NCBI GenBank assembly: GCA_018398815.1
Contig: CM031620.1
Span: 60,616,599 to 60,680,598, forward strand
From: Conus ventricosus
Lineage: Eukaryota > Mollusca > Gastropoda > Neogastropoda > Conidae
Reading direction: 5' to 3'
Length of the DNA stretch: 64,000 nt
Shown here: piece by piece, positions 11,129 to 23,120 of the stretch
Layout: each line of letters starts with the position of its first letter
How positions within the stretch are numbered: the first letter of the stretch is position 1
The notes under the pieces: generated by a model
What the model saw: only the letters and a program-made list of their open reading frames with translations
Told to the model about the DNA's origin: nothing
The model's database searches: none
Position numbers and translations under genes: made by a program

Positions 11129-12700
11129 CAGACCTGCCAACCATTACGCATTTCGCGTAATTTATTACGCCCAAGTGTAAATTTCTTACGCCCTTACGCA
11201 TTTACCCAAAACATTAACGCATTGAAAGTTTTCAACAACAAAAAAAAACAAAAAAAAAACGGACGAAAAAATCGGCTTATGTACAGACAGGCACGGCGCC
11301 GTGCGTATAACCATGTCTTCAAGAAGCGTTTCCGTATGCGCAGTTCGTTTCACCATCTTTACCATTCAGCGAAGTGGCGTTGTTTTGAAGTTTTAGCTAC
11401 GAAAATGTCGAAACGTGGAGTAGAAAGTTTTGGACAAGATGCAAAAAAGAAAAAACTTGGTCAGAAGTTCCGAAAAGAATACTCGGAAAAGTTCCCCTGC
11501 ATACGACGTTCGGCTAAAGGTGTAAATTGTGCACGGTGTACCACTTGCGAGTCGACTTCACAATTTCCAATCGCGGGATGGTGGATGTGAAGCGTCACCT
11601 TGAGTCACGCAAACACATCGATTCCTCAAACGCGCCGAATTCTTCCAGCATTACATTTTTTTTCAGACTGTAGACACCTCAAAAGAGGATGAAATTAGGA
11701 AAAGGTAATTCGGCTGAAGCATTGGTGGCCGGATTTTTCGTCGAGCACATCGCTCTTAGCGCAGCCGACCACGCATCCCAGCTTTTAAAGAAGCGTTCTC
11801 AGATTCGAGATCACCAAACAGTTCAAGAGCAGTCGAACAAAGACAACACACATTTGTAAGGACCCTTCTCATGGAAGCCTAAACTGCTGCTGCATCTTGA
11901 CTGCAGAATGACCGTTTGTGTGTTGGGGGTTGATGAAGTCAGGAAAGGGGGGGGGGGGGGACAAATTCTTTCCTGGATGTGCGATACTTAAAAAAATGAC
12001 ACAATCACCACTGAGCTGATAGCCAACCCCACATCACAGAATCAGCAACAGGGAGAACATTCTTTTGGTTATATATTTCTTAATTTCATGTCCCAGTTTC
12101 TCTCCATCTTCGAACCTCCCCCCCCCCCCCCCCCCCCCACCCCACATCCTCAAGTCCAGAAGCTTTGCCAAGTTCATTACTTATCAGACAGTATGAGTTG
12201 TTGGCCTGCGCCTTTTTTTTGTCCCCCACTATTAGATTGTTCGTTATGTATTCGTCTTATGTATGTGTCTGACCTTATGTTCAAGTGTAATAAGTGTGCC
12301 AGTCTTGAATAAAAGTTACTTTGTGTTAGGTTTTCCTTTTGGGAGCAAAGTTACCCCAACTTGTTTATGTTATTGTTTTACTGTTCCTGCTCATTTCTTT
12401 TCCAATTTTTTAGGTTGTTTTCTGGCGGCACTATCCAAGCTTGGTGTGCCCATGCCATTAATGGTTCAGGGGATTTGTGTGTGTTTTCTCGTGTTAGTCT
12501 ACATTTCATAATTTGTAGAGATTTCTTGTGACACTTAAGTAAAGTTCACAAAAATTGTTGTGAACAAGTTCATGCATCGTGTTTGTTTGAAAATAAAGTA
12601 AATGGCGCGTCTTGATTCTCTTAGCTCTCAGATATTACACATTTCTGCTCACTGAGGCTTCAATGTCTTAATATTGGTCTCTTAGGAGGTGGCAGGTCTG
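11129..12700 (+). mobile_element. hAT-like DNA transposon, deletion derivative (element A)
   Basis: The terminal inverted repeat is CAGACCTGCCAACC at the left and, reversed, CAGACCTGCCACC at the right. A 6-bp target duplication, CTAATC, lies at 11123-11128 and 12701-12706, inside a 30-bp repeat unit. The 1572-bp body holds the N-terminal part of a transposase-like frame at 11405 and poly-C/poly-G runs. It is absent from the copy 2 array. At this size it cannot encode a full transposase. Confidence 0.85.
11405..11885 (+). pseudogene. hAT-like transposase N-terminal remnant (element A)
   Basis: Starts MSKRGVESFG, with a basic stretch, then FRKEYSEKFPCI and a zinc-finger pattern C-x2-C..H-x5-H (CARCTTCE..RHLESRKH), reached after one frameshift. 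SAADHA follows, then FKEAFSDS in another frame. The paired element B encodes KEYPCI, CVPCE..RHCSSDRH, SAADHAGPLF and MFPDS in the same order, so the two are relatives. The catalytic middle and C-terminal dimer region are missing. Confidence 0.7.
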
Positions 12701-12810
12701 CTAATCTATATGTGAACACACTGCTCATGTCCAACCTTAAGTGAACACACTGCCTCTTGTCCAACTTAAGTGAAACACACTGCCTCTTGTCCAATCTATG
12801 TGAAACATCT
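12701..12810. repeat. 30-bp minisatellite, last units after the hAT insertion
   Basis: Three or four decayed units resume after the element, starting in CTAATC, the duplicated target. Confidence 0.85.
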
Positions 12811-13814
12811 TAGACTGTGTTCCTTTGGGAAACGCATTGTGTGTAGCTTACCTGGTGAGTCATGAAGGGCTTTGGGCTTGTTAATCTTCATGCATCATCA
12901 AATGGGTGTATTCGTGCACACATGGGTGTCGTGACTTAACGAGAAGAGCATGCTGTGTTTCGTCACACACTTTAGCCAACTACGTCTCTGGAACCAGCTG
13001 TGACGTGCCAACATTTACGACAGGAAATTTGAGGAAAGTGCCCAGAGATAAAAGCAAAAAATTGGACTTTTGATGTGATGATTGTTTTATAAAGAGAAAA
13101 CGGGAAAGGTGATTGCTCATGAAGTGACAAAGCTTTCTTGAGCCAGAGTGACAGCAGCAGTAATGGCGGATTTTAACAGATCAGTGGATTTTGTTGAAAA
13201 CGTTAATTTGTGATGAAGTTTGGGGACACTTTTCAATGACCTTTTTCAACATACATAAATCTCACATTGTTGGGACTGACAATGGGACATCAACAAGGCC
13301 AATCTGGTTGAGTTGAAAATCTGTCAGTTGTTTCCCGACATGTGTGGACCAAAACCACTTCTGTAACTGCATCAACAGCAGTCTCCATTTAATTGTGGAA
13401 CTGAGGCCAATACCGATTTCATTTGAAAATGTTGAAATTTAAAAACCAGATGCTCCGTCTGCAAATCTATCTAGGATGACAAACAGTGATGCCCTAATTC
13501 AAGTTTGGAAACAAGGGCTGAGGGTGTTGGTGCAGAATCTAGAGATTCTACAATGTCTGAACATTCTTTTTGTATGGAATGTGTGCTAGGTGGTGGGGAA
13601 AAAAAAAAAGGCAAATGAACTTTGTAATATCTAGTTTACATATTTCAAGATTTTCTTTCTTATAATTCAAGGAACGTTAGTTTTGCGTTGTGGAATTAAA
13701 TTTCAAAATAATTTAGATTGAAAAAACGTCAACCGTTGCTCCCGTGGCAAAGCAATTTCCACAGACAAAGGGAAGTAATCCCCACAGTGAGGATAAAGGA
13801 GACAGACGCAGAAA
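12811..13814. other. HAT1 intron, unique DNA
   Basis: No gene or clear repeat. It pairs with 46591-47059 plus 48575-49080, and the empty site of hAT element B is at 13292-13297. A TT-rich polypurine-poor stretch at 13600-13740 shows nothing coding. Confidence 0.6.
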
Positions 13815-13943
13815 AATGGGGAGTTTGTATTATACTCCTGTGTGGCTAGTATACTTACCAGTAGCAATCGCATTCCCCGGCAGTTAGTCTGCTCTGCCAG
13901 GGCCCCGATGTTTTTGTGTGGCTAATGCATTGAATAATAAGGA
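13815..13943. repeat. DIRS left terminal repeat
   Basis: The outer part, 13815-13860 (ATGGGGAGTTTGTATTATAC, then TCCTGTGTGGCTAGTATACT), is complementary to the internal region at 14096-14145. The inner part, 13880-13943, includes GCAGTTAGTC and TTTTTGTGTGGCTAATGCA and is the inverse of 20611-20668. Confidence 0.85.
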
Positions 13944-14095
13944 CGTCACGTGGTGCCCACCCCACTTCCGGTAGGAGAAGATGCCAGGGGTAAGTCTCCA
14001 TAACGTCATTCATCGAGGCCTACGCGCAAGGTTAACCCAGAAACCTTGGCGCTAGGGGGAAGGTTGGGCGGGCATTGGGGCATTAGAGTTGACTT

Positions 14096-14172
14096 GGTAA
14101 GTTATACTAGCCAAACAGGGAGTATAATTACAACTCCCCCATTTTGGCGTATATACTGTACCATGTCAGAAA
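14096..14172. repeat. DIRS internal complementary region
   Basis: GGTAAGTTATACTAGCC..AACAGGGAGTATAAT is the reverse complement of the left outer end. It runs directly into TATATACTGTACCATG, the reverse complement of the right outer end (20686-20702). The two halves meet as they would at the junction of a circularised element. Confidence 0.85.
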
Positions 14173-14259
14173 TGCGAATTCATAGTATAAAAGAGAGGAG
14201 GGCGAGTGCCCTAGGGGTTCCTGGGGTTACCGATATGGATGCATTAGCCGCCACAAAGG

Positions 14260-15230
14260 TATCCATTGTAGAACCAATCAGCCCTGGTCATGGGATGTCC
14301 CTTCAGATATAAAATTTTATGAAGGGAGTCTCGAACGCCAGAAGGCTGCCTCAGGAGGTGGGCATGGGAAACAGGTGTGGAATGCTGCCGAAGTGGCAGC
14401 GCTCTGACTCATGGGCCGGGGGGAAGAGGAAGGGGAGATCCTGGTTGCCTGGGAAATAGGCAGTTCTGACCGTCTTGGAGAGCCACCTAGAGGACAGTTG
14501 CCAGCTGAGATGTCTTTAGTGTTACTGGGGTTGATGGAAATGAGAAGACGGTCTTTGTGATACGCGCCTGGGGCGCGCGAGCCGTTCCAGTAGTGTGTTA
14601 GACATCGAGAAGAAGGGCAAGGGCTATGTCCGTAGAGGTGTCGCCCCTAGTGTATCCGCCAGCGGGGCGGATGTGAGGTAAGGGAGGGACTGCCGGGTTC
14701 CTGGTTCTTGGCTAGGAACTCGGGAAAGGAACTTAAGAGAGACGGCCGTCTCGGTGGAAGGCAATGTCTTCTGGGGTCCCCGCTAAGGCATGGATCTGCC
14801 TCGCCGTCTCGCGGGAAAGCGTGAGGGCGAGGAGGAGGAGGAAGGTAGTCTTTCATGGACAGTAAGGTCGAGGGAAGGATCGAAAGGATATGGAGGACAA
14901 AGGCTCAAAGGGGGGGGTTTATTGAGGACGTCAAGAACAGGTGATAGAGGTCCCAAGGGGAAACAGTCTAGGGGATTGGGCCTCACGAAGAGAGAAGCCC
15001 CTGGAGGATCTCTCTGAGAGGAGGGAAATCATTCTCAAGGACGGTCCGGCACTTTTGGGATGGTCGTGCATGATGGCCGAATGTAGCCCTGATGGAGCTA
15101 GCAGAGAGGTTAAGTGGGACCAGGAATGTCCTATTTGGAATGTTGGTGGGGCGGAATGGAGGGACAGAATTGGTTTGCTCCATGAGACCCATTTTCCTCC
15201 ATCTGCAGTCTTAATGGGTCTCCGTGCTTA
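14260..15230 (-). pseudogene. DIRS tyrosine recombinase, frame-damaged
   Basis: On the minus strand, LTLSRETARQIHAL at about 14826-14785 fits the first catalytic Arg region (R-x-x-E/Q-I-H-A-L) of DIRS recombinases. EAAFWRSR and then FIKFYI..RDIP at about 14400-14300 fit the C-terminal W..S..T-F..F-Y-L-R-D block containing the nucleophilic Tyr. The frame changes several times and a stop follows FYI. Function: strand exchange for integration of circular cDNA. The protein is not readable as one chain here. Confidence 0.65.
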
Positions 15231-15489
15231 GCTCTGCGAAGAGGACTGCTAGGTATCGGAGTTCTGAGAGGCCCCGGCGATAGCCGGCGATGGAGAGGGT
15301 ATTGAGGACGGAACGGGACCTGTCCGTTCGGAGGGGGATTTGGAATGTTCGCTGCCGGGTGACACAGAAGCCAGGCGTGGAGGTGAAGAACCTGGGGATT
15401 GGCGTGAGGGAGGCCCGAACGGGGTTGCTGAGCATGTCCCCACGGTGTTCAACTGGAGAGGGGGTTCGTGAGTGAGGGACTTGAGTCCG

Positions 15490-17370
15490 GGAACCAGGAC
15501 TGAGTGGGCACAATGGGGTATGAGAATGAGGCCTGGCGTTCTCTCGAGAGTCTTCGGCCTTCCTGATCACCTTGTGGAGATCGGGGAAAGGGAGTGGAAG
15601 GCGGTAAGCTATGAGGCCGGATTCAAAGGAGGGACAGGGCGGTCGTGGGGTAAGCCTCTGGGGGTCCGGGACGGGGAACATACCATGGCAGACGATGGTT
15701 GAAACCGTGTGGCAAAGAGGTCGTTCATTGAGTGTGAAACCAATGTTCTCCCACACGGTTGAAAGGGGTGTAAGCCGGCCTGAGGGTCCATTCGTGTGTA
15801 GGCAGACTTGGATCGGCTGAGAGAGTCTGCCAGGATGTTGTGAGTCCTGCTATGTTGTGTCTCGCGCGAAGGGTGACCCCCTGCGTATGTGACACCAGAG
15901 GAGGGAGGGGTGCCTCGGTACGGAGGGAGAGGCCGATGGAGTGTTTGCACCCCCCCCCCTTGTTGATGTAACAAGCTACCGAAGTGTTGTCCGTGAAAAG
16001 GAGGAACAAATCGTGTGGGCGACTATGGACTGGAAACTGGAGGAGGCGAGTCCTGACAGCCTCCAGTTCCAGATGTTGTGTTGAAGACGAGCAGTCAGTG
16101 GATCCCAAACCCCGAGGCGTGATGCTCTCCAGATGGGCCCCCCAGCCCGAGTTGGAGGCCGTCTGTGAAAAGTTCCAGGCGCCTGGGGATGGAGGGAGAT
16201 GGGAACTCCGGGGGCAGGGTGGATGGGCTGAGCCACTCCTCCGTGGCCCAAACGATCCAAGGCCCCTAGGGGGTCGGGCTGGGTTCAGCTGTCGTTGGGC
16301 TGGGTACCAAAGACGGCGGAACTCCCTCTGAAGCTGTCGCTTTGGAACTCTGCCTAGGGGAATGTGAGGAGACAGGGACTCCATCATCCTAGGAGGGAGG
16401 GTAGTGTCCTTGCGAAGTGATGTGTAGAGAAGGCGAAGGTGGGAAATGAGATCCACTAGGCGTGCGGACCTCTCCGGGGCTCGGGGAGACTACCATGGAG
16501 GTGGTGTCGAGCTATGCCAGGAAGGTGAATTTGCATGACTGGGCGAGAGCTTCGCATTTTGCGGGGTTGGTGGCGAACCCAGAGGAGGAGCAAAGCTGAT
16601 GAAGTAGCTTTGAGGTGTGGGATTGGGCTAGGGGCCTGAGAGGGGGGCAAGGACGAGCAGGTCGTCGAGGTAGACAAGGAGGCGATTGTCCTCCTGTCTG
16701 GCAAGGGAGGCATCTCCTTGACTACCTTCGTTGAAGAGGGGGAAGGGAGCCAGGGAGAGTCCGAATGGGAGGGCCCTTTTTGAATTGAAACACCCGGCCC
16801 CGCAGAGAAAACGAAGTATCGTCTGTGGGACGGTGATGAGGGTCTGGAAGTAAGCTCTGTGAGTTCTATCGAGGGGCCCCAGTCCAGATTGGTGGTGGAA
16901 AGTCCCTGATCGGGTCCGCGGGGGTCTCCCATCTTGAATTGGTTGTCCTGAGGATATCTGTTGAGAGGGGAAAGGTCGTGTGATGGGCCTCCTGCCGCCG
17001 GAGGTTTGGGACTACAAAAAGAGGCGAGATAAAACCCGGGGTTAGGGGGTGGTGGTGGTACCTCGGTGTGGCCCCTTGCGGGAAGAGAGAAGAGAAGAAG
17101 AAGAGCTCCTCGATTTCCTGAGCGAAGGGCCTCGTGGGGGGGAGGTGGGGTCGCCCGGTGGAAGAGGAGGAGGGGAGGGACAGGAGGGGGGGCGCGTTCG
17201 TTGTCCCAGGGTAGACGGAACCCATCCTGCAGAACAGAAACCGCCCCGGGGGTTGAGACCAGGCGCCGCCACTGGTGGGCGTGCCGGGACAGGACTGCAG
17301 CCAGGGGGGCAGATGGGCTGAGGTGTGTCTGGAAGACTGACATGGTCCCGCCCCTCGGAAGGTGGGTCCG
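15490..17370 (-). pseudogene. DIRS reverse transcriptase and RNase H, frame-damaged
   Basis: In minus-strand order: PPNPGFYLASF, HDLSPLNRYPQ, FTKVVKE-like SSTKVVKEM, and YLDD (16672-16661), the catalytic Asp pair within LLVYLDDLLVLAP. LELEAVRTRLLQF and TDNTSVACYINKGGG (about 16000-15945) follow, the RNase H block typical of DIRS. Next come ADSLSRS (about 15835-15805), NDLFATRF (about 15728-15700), SPVPDPQ-like VPDPQ and KVIRKAE. Each is clear, but at least five frame changes separate them. Order and motifs fix the family. Confidence 0.85.
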
Positions 17371-18960
17371 CTAGTCACCTCCGGGTGACGGGCCTGTGGC
17401 CGAACCGAAAATTCTGTTGGTGTTTTTCGGTTTGGGCGTAGGGGGTTGTGGCGGGCCTCGAGGGACGCTGCTTGGGGTAGGGCTGGGGGTGGTGTGGGTG
17501 GGCCTGACGAAAGTATGGTCTAGATGGGCGGTGTGACGAGGGTTTGTGGTCGCAAAGAAGAGGCCTGCTTTGCGCTCCTCGACGGCATGGGAATGATCCG
17601 CAGAGGAATAGTCGCGAAAAAAAAAAGCGACTGCTCCTGACCCGGAATGCAGCGTTAAGGCCGCCTTGAGCGCTGGGGAGAATGGGCTGTGATAGCAGGC
17701 GGCTCTCACTGCCAGAAGGCAGTTTAAAGTGACTCCTGGCTGCGCTGTCCGCCGCACTGCCCCACGGGGAGTTGCGCTATCTTGTTGACAAGAAACGCAT
17801 AAGGGCGGTCATCAAACAGGCTGGGGCCTGCCTCAGTGTCGCCGGGTCTGGAAGACGTGAGGGGACAATGCCTCCCTCATTTGGCCAGAGGTCCTCCGCT
17901 AGCTGTAGAACAATGTCATTGAAGGCATGACCCCGCGGGGTGGTGTGCAGAATTGCAGCTCTGGCGATTCTGTCCCACTCTGTCAGGGTTTTGATAGGAA
18001 AGAGAGGTGGTGGATGTGGGTGGGGGGCGGTTAGGAGTGAGCCTGAGGGTTCTAGCCGGGGAAATGGCAATCTCCCTGGTGGCCGGATTGGCAGAAAGGA
18101 GAAAAGACATGAGGGGCCTGGACGCGGGTCCTTGAGGAATATCTCCTATTGGGGCCGCGTTGGGGGCTGATAAGATGTCAGGCCCCGGTGGGGGAAACGG
18201 CATGTGTTCCCCCTGGCGAGGGAGGCGATCTGCCCAACAAAGGAGTGATGGTCTGGGGGGCGGTTGCTATCTTGACCGTGATCGCTGGTAGGGGGTGGAC
18301 CCAGTGTACCGGGAAAGGGCGAAGATGTTGTGAAGAGGGAGGGGATTCCCTAACAAACAAGATCAGGCGCCAGCCTCTCCAATATGGAAAAAAAGGTCCC
18401 CAGATGGGGGAGGAATTCCTCAAGCCCCTCCTCCATTAATTTTTGGGGGGGTGGGTCAGTCTGTATCGTGTAAGGGAAGTTCAGGTCCACCCTTCGGAAG
18501 GCCATGTCAGGAGGTGCGTGGGAGTCGTAACTGTTGGGAAGAGGGGGGGGGGGGTGGGGGTGTGATGAAAACGTGGAGACGACTCCCCGGTGTTCCGATA
18601 ATTGGCGTGGGGTGAAAAACTAGGGGGACTGGCCGTTCGGACAGCGCCCGAGAGGAATGGGGCCCAGGTTCGACTTCCAGCTCTGGGAGGCCGGGATGCC
18701 ACATGAGGCAAAGGATGGTGTAGGGGGAGAGTCCGAGCTAAGCCACTGATTCCTCTCGGGGGAATAGAACCACCGGTCCCCAGGGGAGGAGATGGAGGGC
18801 TGTGGAGGCAGAGGCAGAGTTCCCTCGGGGGGACCCGGGGTAACTTTGCGCCACCCCCGGGGAGCACTGCCTCCTGCACTTCTCCGGGTGGGGTCCGCAC
18901 CGGCCCCTGTGCGTGGCAGAGGGGTCGGGGAGTGTTTCGATCGCCGAGCCTCACTGCCGA
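17371..18960 (-). pseudogene. DIRS gag-like region, frame-damaged
   Basis: The C-terminal part, 17757-17371, reads DYSSADHSHAVEERKAGLFF, then HLDHTFVRPTH, phrases common in DIRS gag. The upstream frame, 18070-17777, has TEWDRIARAAILHTTPRGHA and ends just before. The part above 18070 is proline-rich and broken. Gag packages the element RNA. The N-terminus and start codon are not determined. Confidence 0.6.
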
Positions 18961-20610
18961 TGTGGTTAGCGGACCGGGATGGCTGAGACGACGCGTAAAA
19001 AATCAAGGGACGAGGGGTTTACCCCTGGTCCCGCTGGTTCGTTTCCTCCTCCTGAGGAACGGGACGAGGGGCGTTGCCCAATAGGGACGGGAAGAAGTCG
19101 GCTCCCAACGTCCTGGTACCCCTAGGGGCGATTGAGACGATCGATCGGGGCGGTTCGGACCGTTCCGGGGGTGAGGTCGCAGATCCGAGCTACTCGATTG
19201 CCTGCCGTACCTGACCCGGGATTGTGGTCAGTGGGGGAGGGGTTCCACCGAAAAGACTGGCCACATTCCCTCCACGGAGTGTGGACGCTCCTCGTGTCCG
19301 GGTCGTGGCTGAAAACCCGGACCCGGTTGGGGAGAGCGTCCTGAGGACTGTGTGACGTTCGTGTGTGGAGGTGCTAGCGTCACATGTCTCTTAGATCGGT
19401 GTGTTCGTGCGGTTGAGTCCGGTCCGCGAGCGCCACCCGTGCGGTCCGGGTTGGTATCGGCGCTAAGGGTCCCCTTGGGGCCGATGATCGCCGGACGCGG
19501 CCTTGATGGGAGGGGGTCTCCTTACGCGGCTCGAAGTCGAACAGGCGAACCAGTCAGGGAACGTGATGATATAGAACGGGAAGGTCCTTTCATGGGAGAG
19601 ACTTTTGCCTTGGAGGATTTGGGCTTAGGGAAGGAAGCAATGAAAAACCGTCGGCAATGGACTGCCGATTGTTCATCGACTGAGATGACTGTTAGGACTT
19701 CGATCGCGACGATCGTGTATCCGTCGGTCGGGTAGAGGGGGAATCGGATATGATGGGTAGGCGTTCCCTGCACGGAACCCTCCTCTCACCGACCGTACGC
19801 TCATCGTCTGTGCGTGAGCGGTTGGTTCCCGTGGAATCGGGACACACGACCCTCCGGGGTAGGAGAGTCGACTGCCGATGAGTGGAGCGCCTCGAGCCTT
19901 AGTGTCCTTCACCATGTGGGCACTGTGTGGTGGGGACCAAACACGGACCGCCACGTCGCAAAGGGGAGACAAGAGGAGGGTTTGAGGGATAGAAAGGGCT
20001 CAACCAACGTCGTGGAGTGACACTGAAATTTATTAAATGCTACGAGAAAGTCAGTGAGAGATCGAGGCATGGTCGATCGTTTAAGTGACGCGGTTTTGGC
20101 CGGTCGAAAACAAAATGGCGGAACGACGGCGAAAGAAGAAATGGACTCCGAGGGATACGTGAAAGTTAGGCGAATCGGGGAGTCCAAATGGAAGGAGAAG
20201 GGACGAGACTTCGTTAAACCAAGGGGGCAGTTAAAGCCAAAACTGGGAGCGAAAGGGCGAAAACCGGCGATGGGAGTTCCGACTATCGAAGTCGAAAAGC
20301 GCCGAATGCAAAGTCGCAAGTGCCAGACAAAGGCTCAAGGCGGGGATTGGCGTGGTTAAACAATTGGAAATAAAGCACCCAAACAATTAAGCCCCACGGT
20401 TCAGAATGAAAGGGATGAAGCGCGCAAGCCACAACAAAGAAAGCAAAGAAGCAAAACATGGTATCTAAAACACAACGGCAAAAGAGAAGGCGAGACAGAG
20501 AAAGACTTAATATTGCTTGGGGGACGGCGAGGCCGAGAGAGAATTGACGTATGGGAGACTTACACTGGCTTCTCCCGACGGCGGGGAAGTGGGTTGAGCA
20601 CCTCGATGCT
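18961..20610. other. DIRS 5' region, no readable domain
   Basis: GC-rich DNA dense in CpG and CGATCG-like words, inside the element and upstream of gag. I see open frames on both strands but no recognisable domain. It may hold the gag start and the 5' leader. Confidence 0.4.
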
Positions 20611-20707
20611 GTCTTATCACTGCATTAGCCACACAAAAACTTGGCATGGCTGAGCGACTAACTGCGTGGATGCTATTTGTCTGTCATGGTACAGTATATG
20701 ACGCAAA
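20611..20707. repeat. DIRS right terminal repeat
   Basis: TGCATTAGCCACACAAAAA and GACTAACTGC at 20620-20668 are the inverse of 13880-13932. The outer end, CATGGTACAGTATATGACGC, pairs with the internal region at 14150-14170. Confidence 0.85.
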
Positions 20708-21585
20708 CATTAGGTTCCACAAAATAAATGTTGGGGGTAATAAAGAGTTCGCACTGTTACAAGGATGATTACAAAACAAAGAATAGAACAAGGAGGAGGG
20801 AAAAATTCAGACCTTAAAAAAAAAAAAAAGGCAACAAAAGGCAAGACAGAATGGTGTACCTGGGACAGATAGTCACTGCTAGCCATGGGGAGAGGGACAG
20901 GTGCACAGCAGTGCTCAAGGGAGGAAAAGCTTGCGATCATCAGCAATGGAGGCAGGAGAACCGGAAAGTGACTTGGCTCTGGGGTTGCCTTTGAAATTCA
21001 GGTCAGCAGGCAAACACACTGCTCAGGACTCGCCCTAGTCTGACACTGAACAGAAAGTAAAGGCCTCAAACAAAGGGTTTTTGACTGGTCGACCTTCCTG
21101 GCGCTGTATAATTCTAAAACACTTGTGGAGGCACGTTTCCGTTTTGTACTTCTCCGAGTTTTACCATAGTAGCTACGTTGTGGTTGGTCTTATTATGTCT
21201 TGATTGATGCTTATCGATGTTGCCAGTGTATTGCAATGTCTATGTGGTCTATATACAGATCACACCCTTGCCATTGCGTCGCTTTTTTTTTTGATGAATT
21301 TCTGTGATTTGAGGTCTTGCGATTTCACGCTCTTGTTAGTAGTTACGGAGTGGGTTTCATTGTCAATGGCGCGTTGTTAGGCCTGTTCCCTACATTTGTG
21401 GGCTTTTGGAAGAACCCCCCTTCGGAAATTCGTTCCATGGAAAGGGGGGAGGGAGGTGGGGGTGGTGTCTTGCGCATGATGCGCAGAGATGACACCACCC
21501 TGACCTGAACATTCCATGTAAAGATAACCTCACATTTCTCTTGGAACTGAAATAGGAACGGCATTACAACTGAGTTAACTCCTCT
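20708..21585. other. HAT1 intron, unique DNA
   Basis: Pairs with 49081-49920. A short hairpin-like segment lies at about 21455-21500 (GGTGGTGTC..GACACCACC). No gene is seen. Confidence 0.55.
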
Positions 21586-22212
21586 ACCTAAACAAAAAAG
21601 TCATCCACGACAGCTCCTGTTTGAGCAATGAGTCTACCTACCTCTACCAAACAGTCCCCATGACACCCCTCCTGTTTGAATAATGTGTCTTCCTCTACCA
21701 AAACAGACGTCCATGACACCCTCCTGTTTGAACAATGAGTCTACCGCTCTCTTACAATAACAGAGTCCTTGGACACCCTCCTGTGTGACAATGAGTCTAC
21801 CTCCTCTACCGAAACAGACGGTCATTGACACCCTCCTGTTTGGAACAATGAGTTACCTCCTCTACCAAAAACAGACGTCATGGACACTCTGTTTGAAACA
21901 ATGAGTCTACCTCCTCTACCAAAACAGACGTCCATGACACCCTACTGTTTGAACAATTGAGTCTACCTCCTCTTTCCAAAAACAGACGTTCCCATGACAG
22001 CCTCCAGTTGAACAATGAGTCTAACCTACTCTACCGAAAACAGTCGTTCCATGACACCCTCCTGTTTGAACAATGAGTCTACCTCACTCTACCGAAACTG
22101 ACGTCCATGACACACTCCTGTTTGAAACAATGAGTTCACCTCTCTACCGTAAACAGACGTCCATGACAGCCTCCTGTTTGAACAATGAGCTACCTTCTCT
22201 ACCAAACCAGAT
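21586..22212. repeat. Minisatellite, about 49-bp unit, copy 1
   Basis: Unit CTACCAAAACAGACGTCCAT, then GACACCCTCCTGTTTGAACA and ATGAGTCTAC. About 12 units with many one-base differences. Confidence 0.9.
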
Positions 22213-22669
22213 GCCGTAAAAAGAAAGGAACCGAGAACAGAAGATTTCAAACTGCTTCAAAAAATATCTTCACATGACAGAACATGAAAACAGGACAATC
22301 TCCGAAGATAAACCAAAAAGAGGACGTGGTGAAGGAGCCTTCAGGCCAAGGGGAATAAACTGTTGGAAATCCTGCTTGGAAACCGGTGCCTTACAGCAGA
22401 TGTGGAGGTCGAGATTAGTTGCTGTTACTTGTTTACTCCAATCACTTGGCAGTTAAGTAACTCCCTTGGTTTTTTTTTGTTTTGTATTTTTTTGCTCTGT
22501 CTTTCCCTTCAATTGCCCTCTGCAGTCACCTTTCTCTGAAACAAGGATTTGTTGAACAAGAGGATTAACAACATTATAATTATTTCATTCCTTCATTTGA
22601 ACAACAACAACAAATCTATCAGGCTGTAAACCTCAAGCCCTTGACCTCGAGGTCAGCTCTTTTTAACAA
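22213..22669. other. HAT1 intron, unique DNA
   Basis: No gene or repeat recognised. Pairs with about 50283-50730. Confidence 0.5.
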
Positions 22670-23080
22670 ATTGAAAATGTAACAACACGCCATTCCTGGC
22701 TAGTTCATTTTCGCAAAACAAAAACCGCCAACTGAAATTTCTCATCTTCCTAAACGGTGTCACATGAGTTACGATTTGTGACACGCAAGACATACTTTCC
22801 CCAAAAGACAAGACCTATGCCTGAGCCTTGGCGAGAACAAAAAATGGCCAAACAAACAGCGTTTACCTACATACTTGCCCAGCATTCAACTGGTCTGATC
22901 AATGCCACCAGAAGCACAGCCATGTAACCCAACGACTGCCGGCCCACTGCTTTGAATGCAGAATCATGAAAACCTGGACTGGAAAATCTGACGAAGGTAG
23001 GAGATGCGGGGTAATTAAGCGTTTCACTGAGTTTTTTAGAACTTCAGCGGACTTTTTTCCTTCTCTCTGATGTTGGGTCT
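22670..23080. repeat. Dispersed repeat R1, member 2
   Basis: Diverged relative of 3330-3840, in the intron between HAT1 exons E and D. Its counterpart is at about 50730-51130. It lies directly beside the inverted-repeat element at 23121-23407. Confidence 0.6.
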
Positions 23081-23120
23081 AGTTGCAAAGTGAGGCGGCT
23101 GCAGGTGGAAATCTAAGCAA

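Larger units (their letters stand above)
13815..20707 (-). mobile_element. DIRS-like tyrosine-recombinase retrotransposon
   Basis: A 6.9-kb GC-rich element in AT-rich surroundings, with genes on the minus strand in the order gag, RT-RNase H, tyrosine recombinase. It has inverted terminal repeats and an internal complementary region, the hallmarks of DIRS elements, which integrate through a circular intermediate and a tyrosine recombinase instead of an integrase. The empty site GCGGAAAACAATAGG is at about 49074-49088 in copy 2, with no clear target duplication, as expected for the group. Coding regions carry many frameshifts, and the intact ends and empty allele suggest these could be partly consensus errors. 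Confidence 0.88.

Noticed and set aside
17049..17374. Plus-strand open frames in the DIRS RT region
   Set aside because: They are antisense to the RT, GC-rich shadows without motifs of their own.
21586..22212. 49-bp array considered as regulatory sites
   Set aside because: No known binding motif is recognised and unit number varies between blocks. I report it as a minisatellite only.
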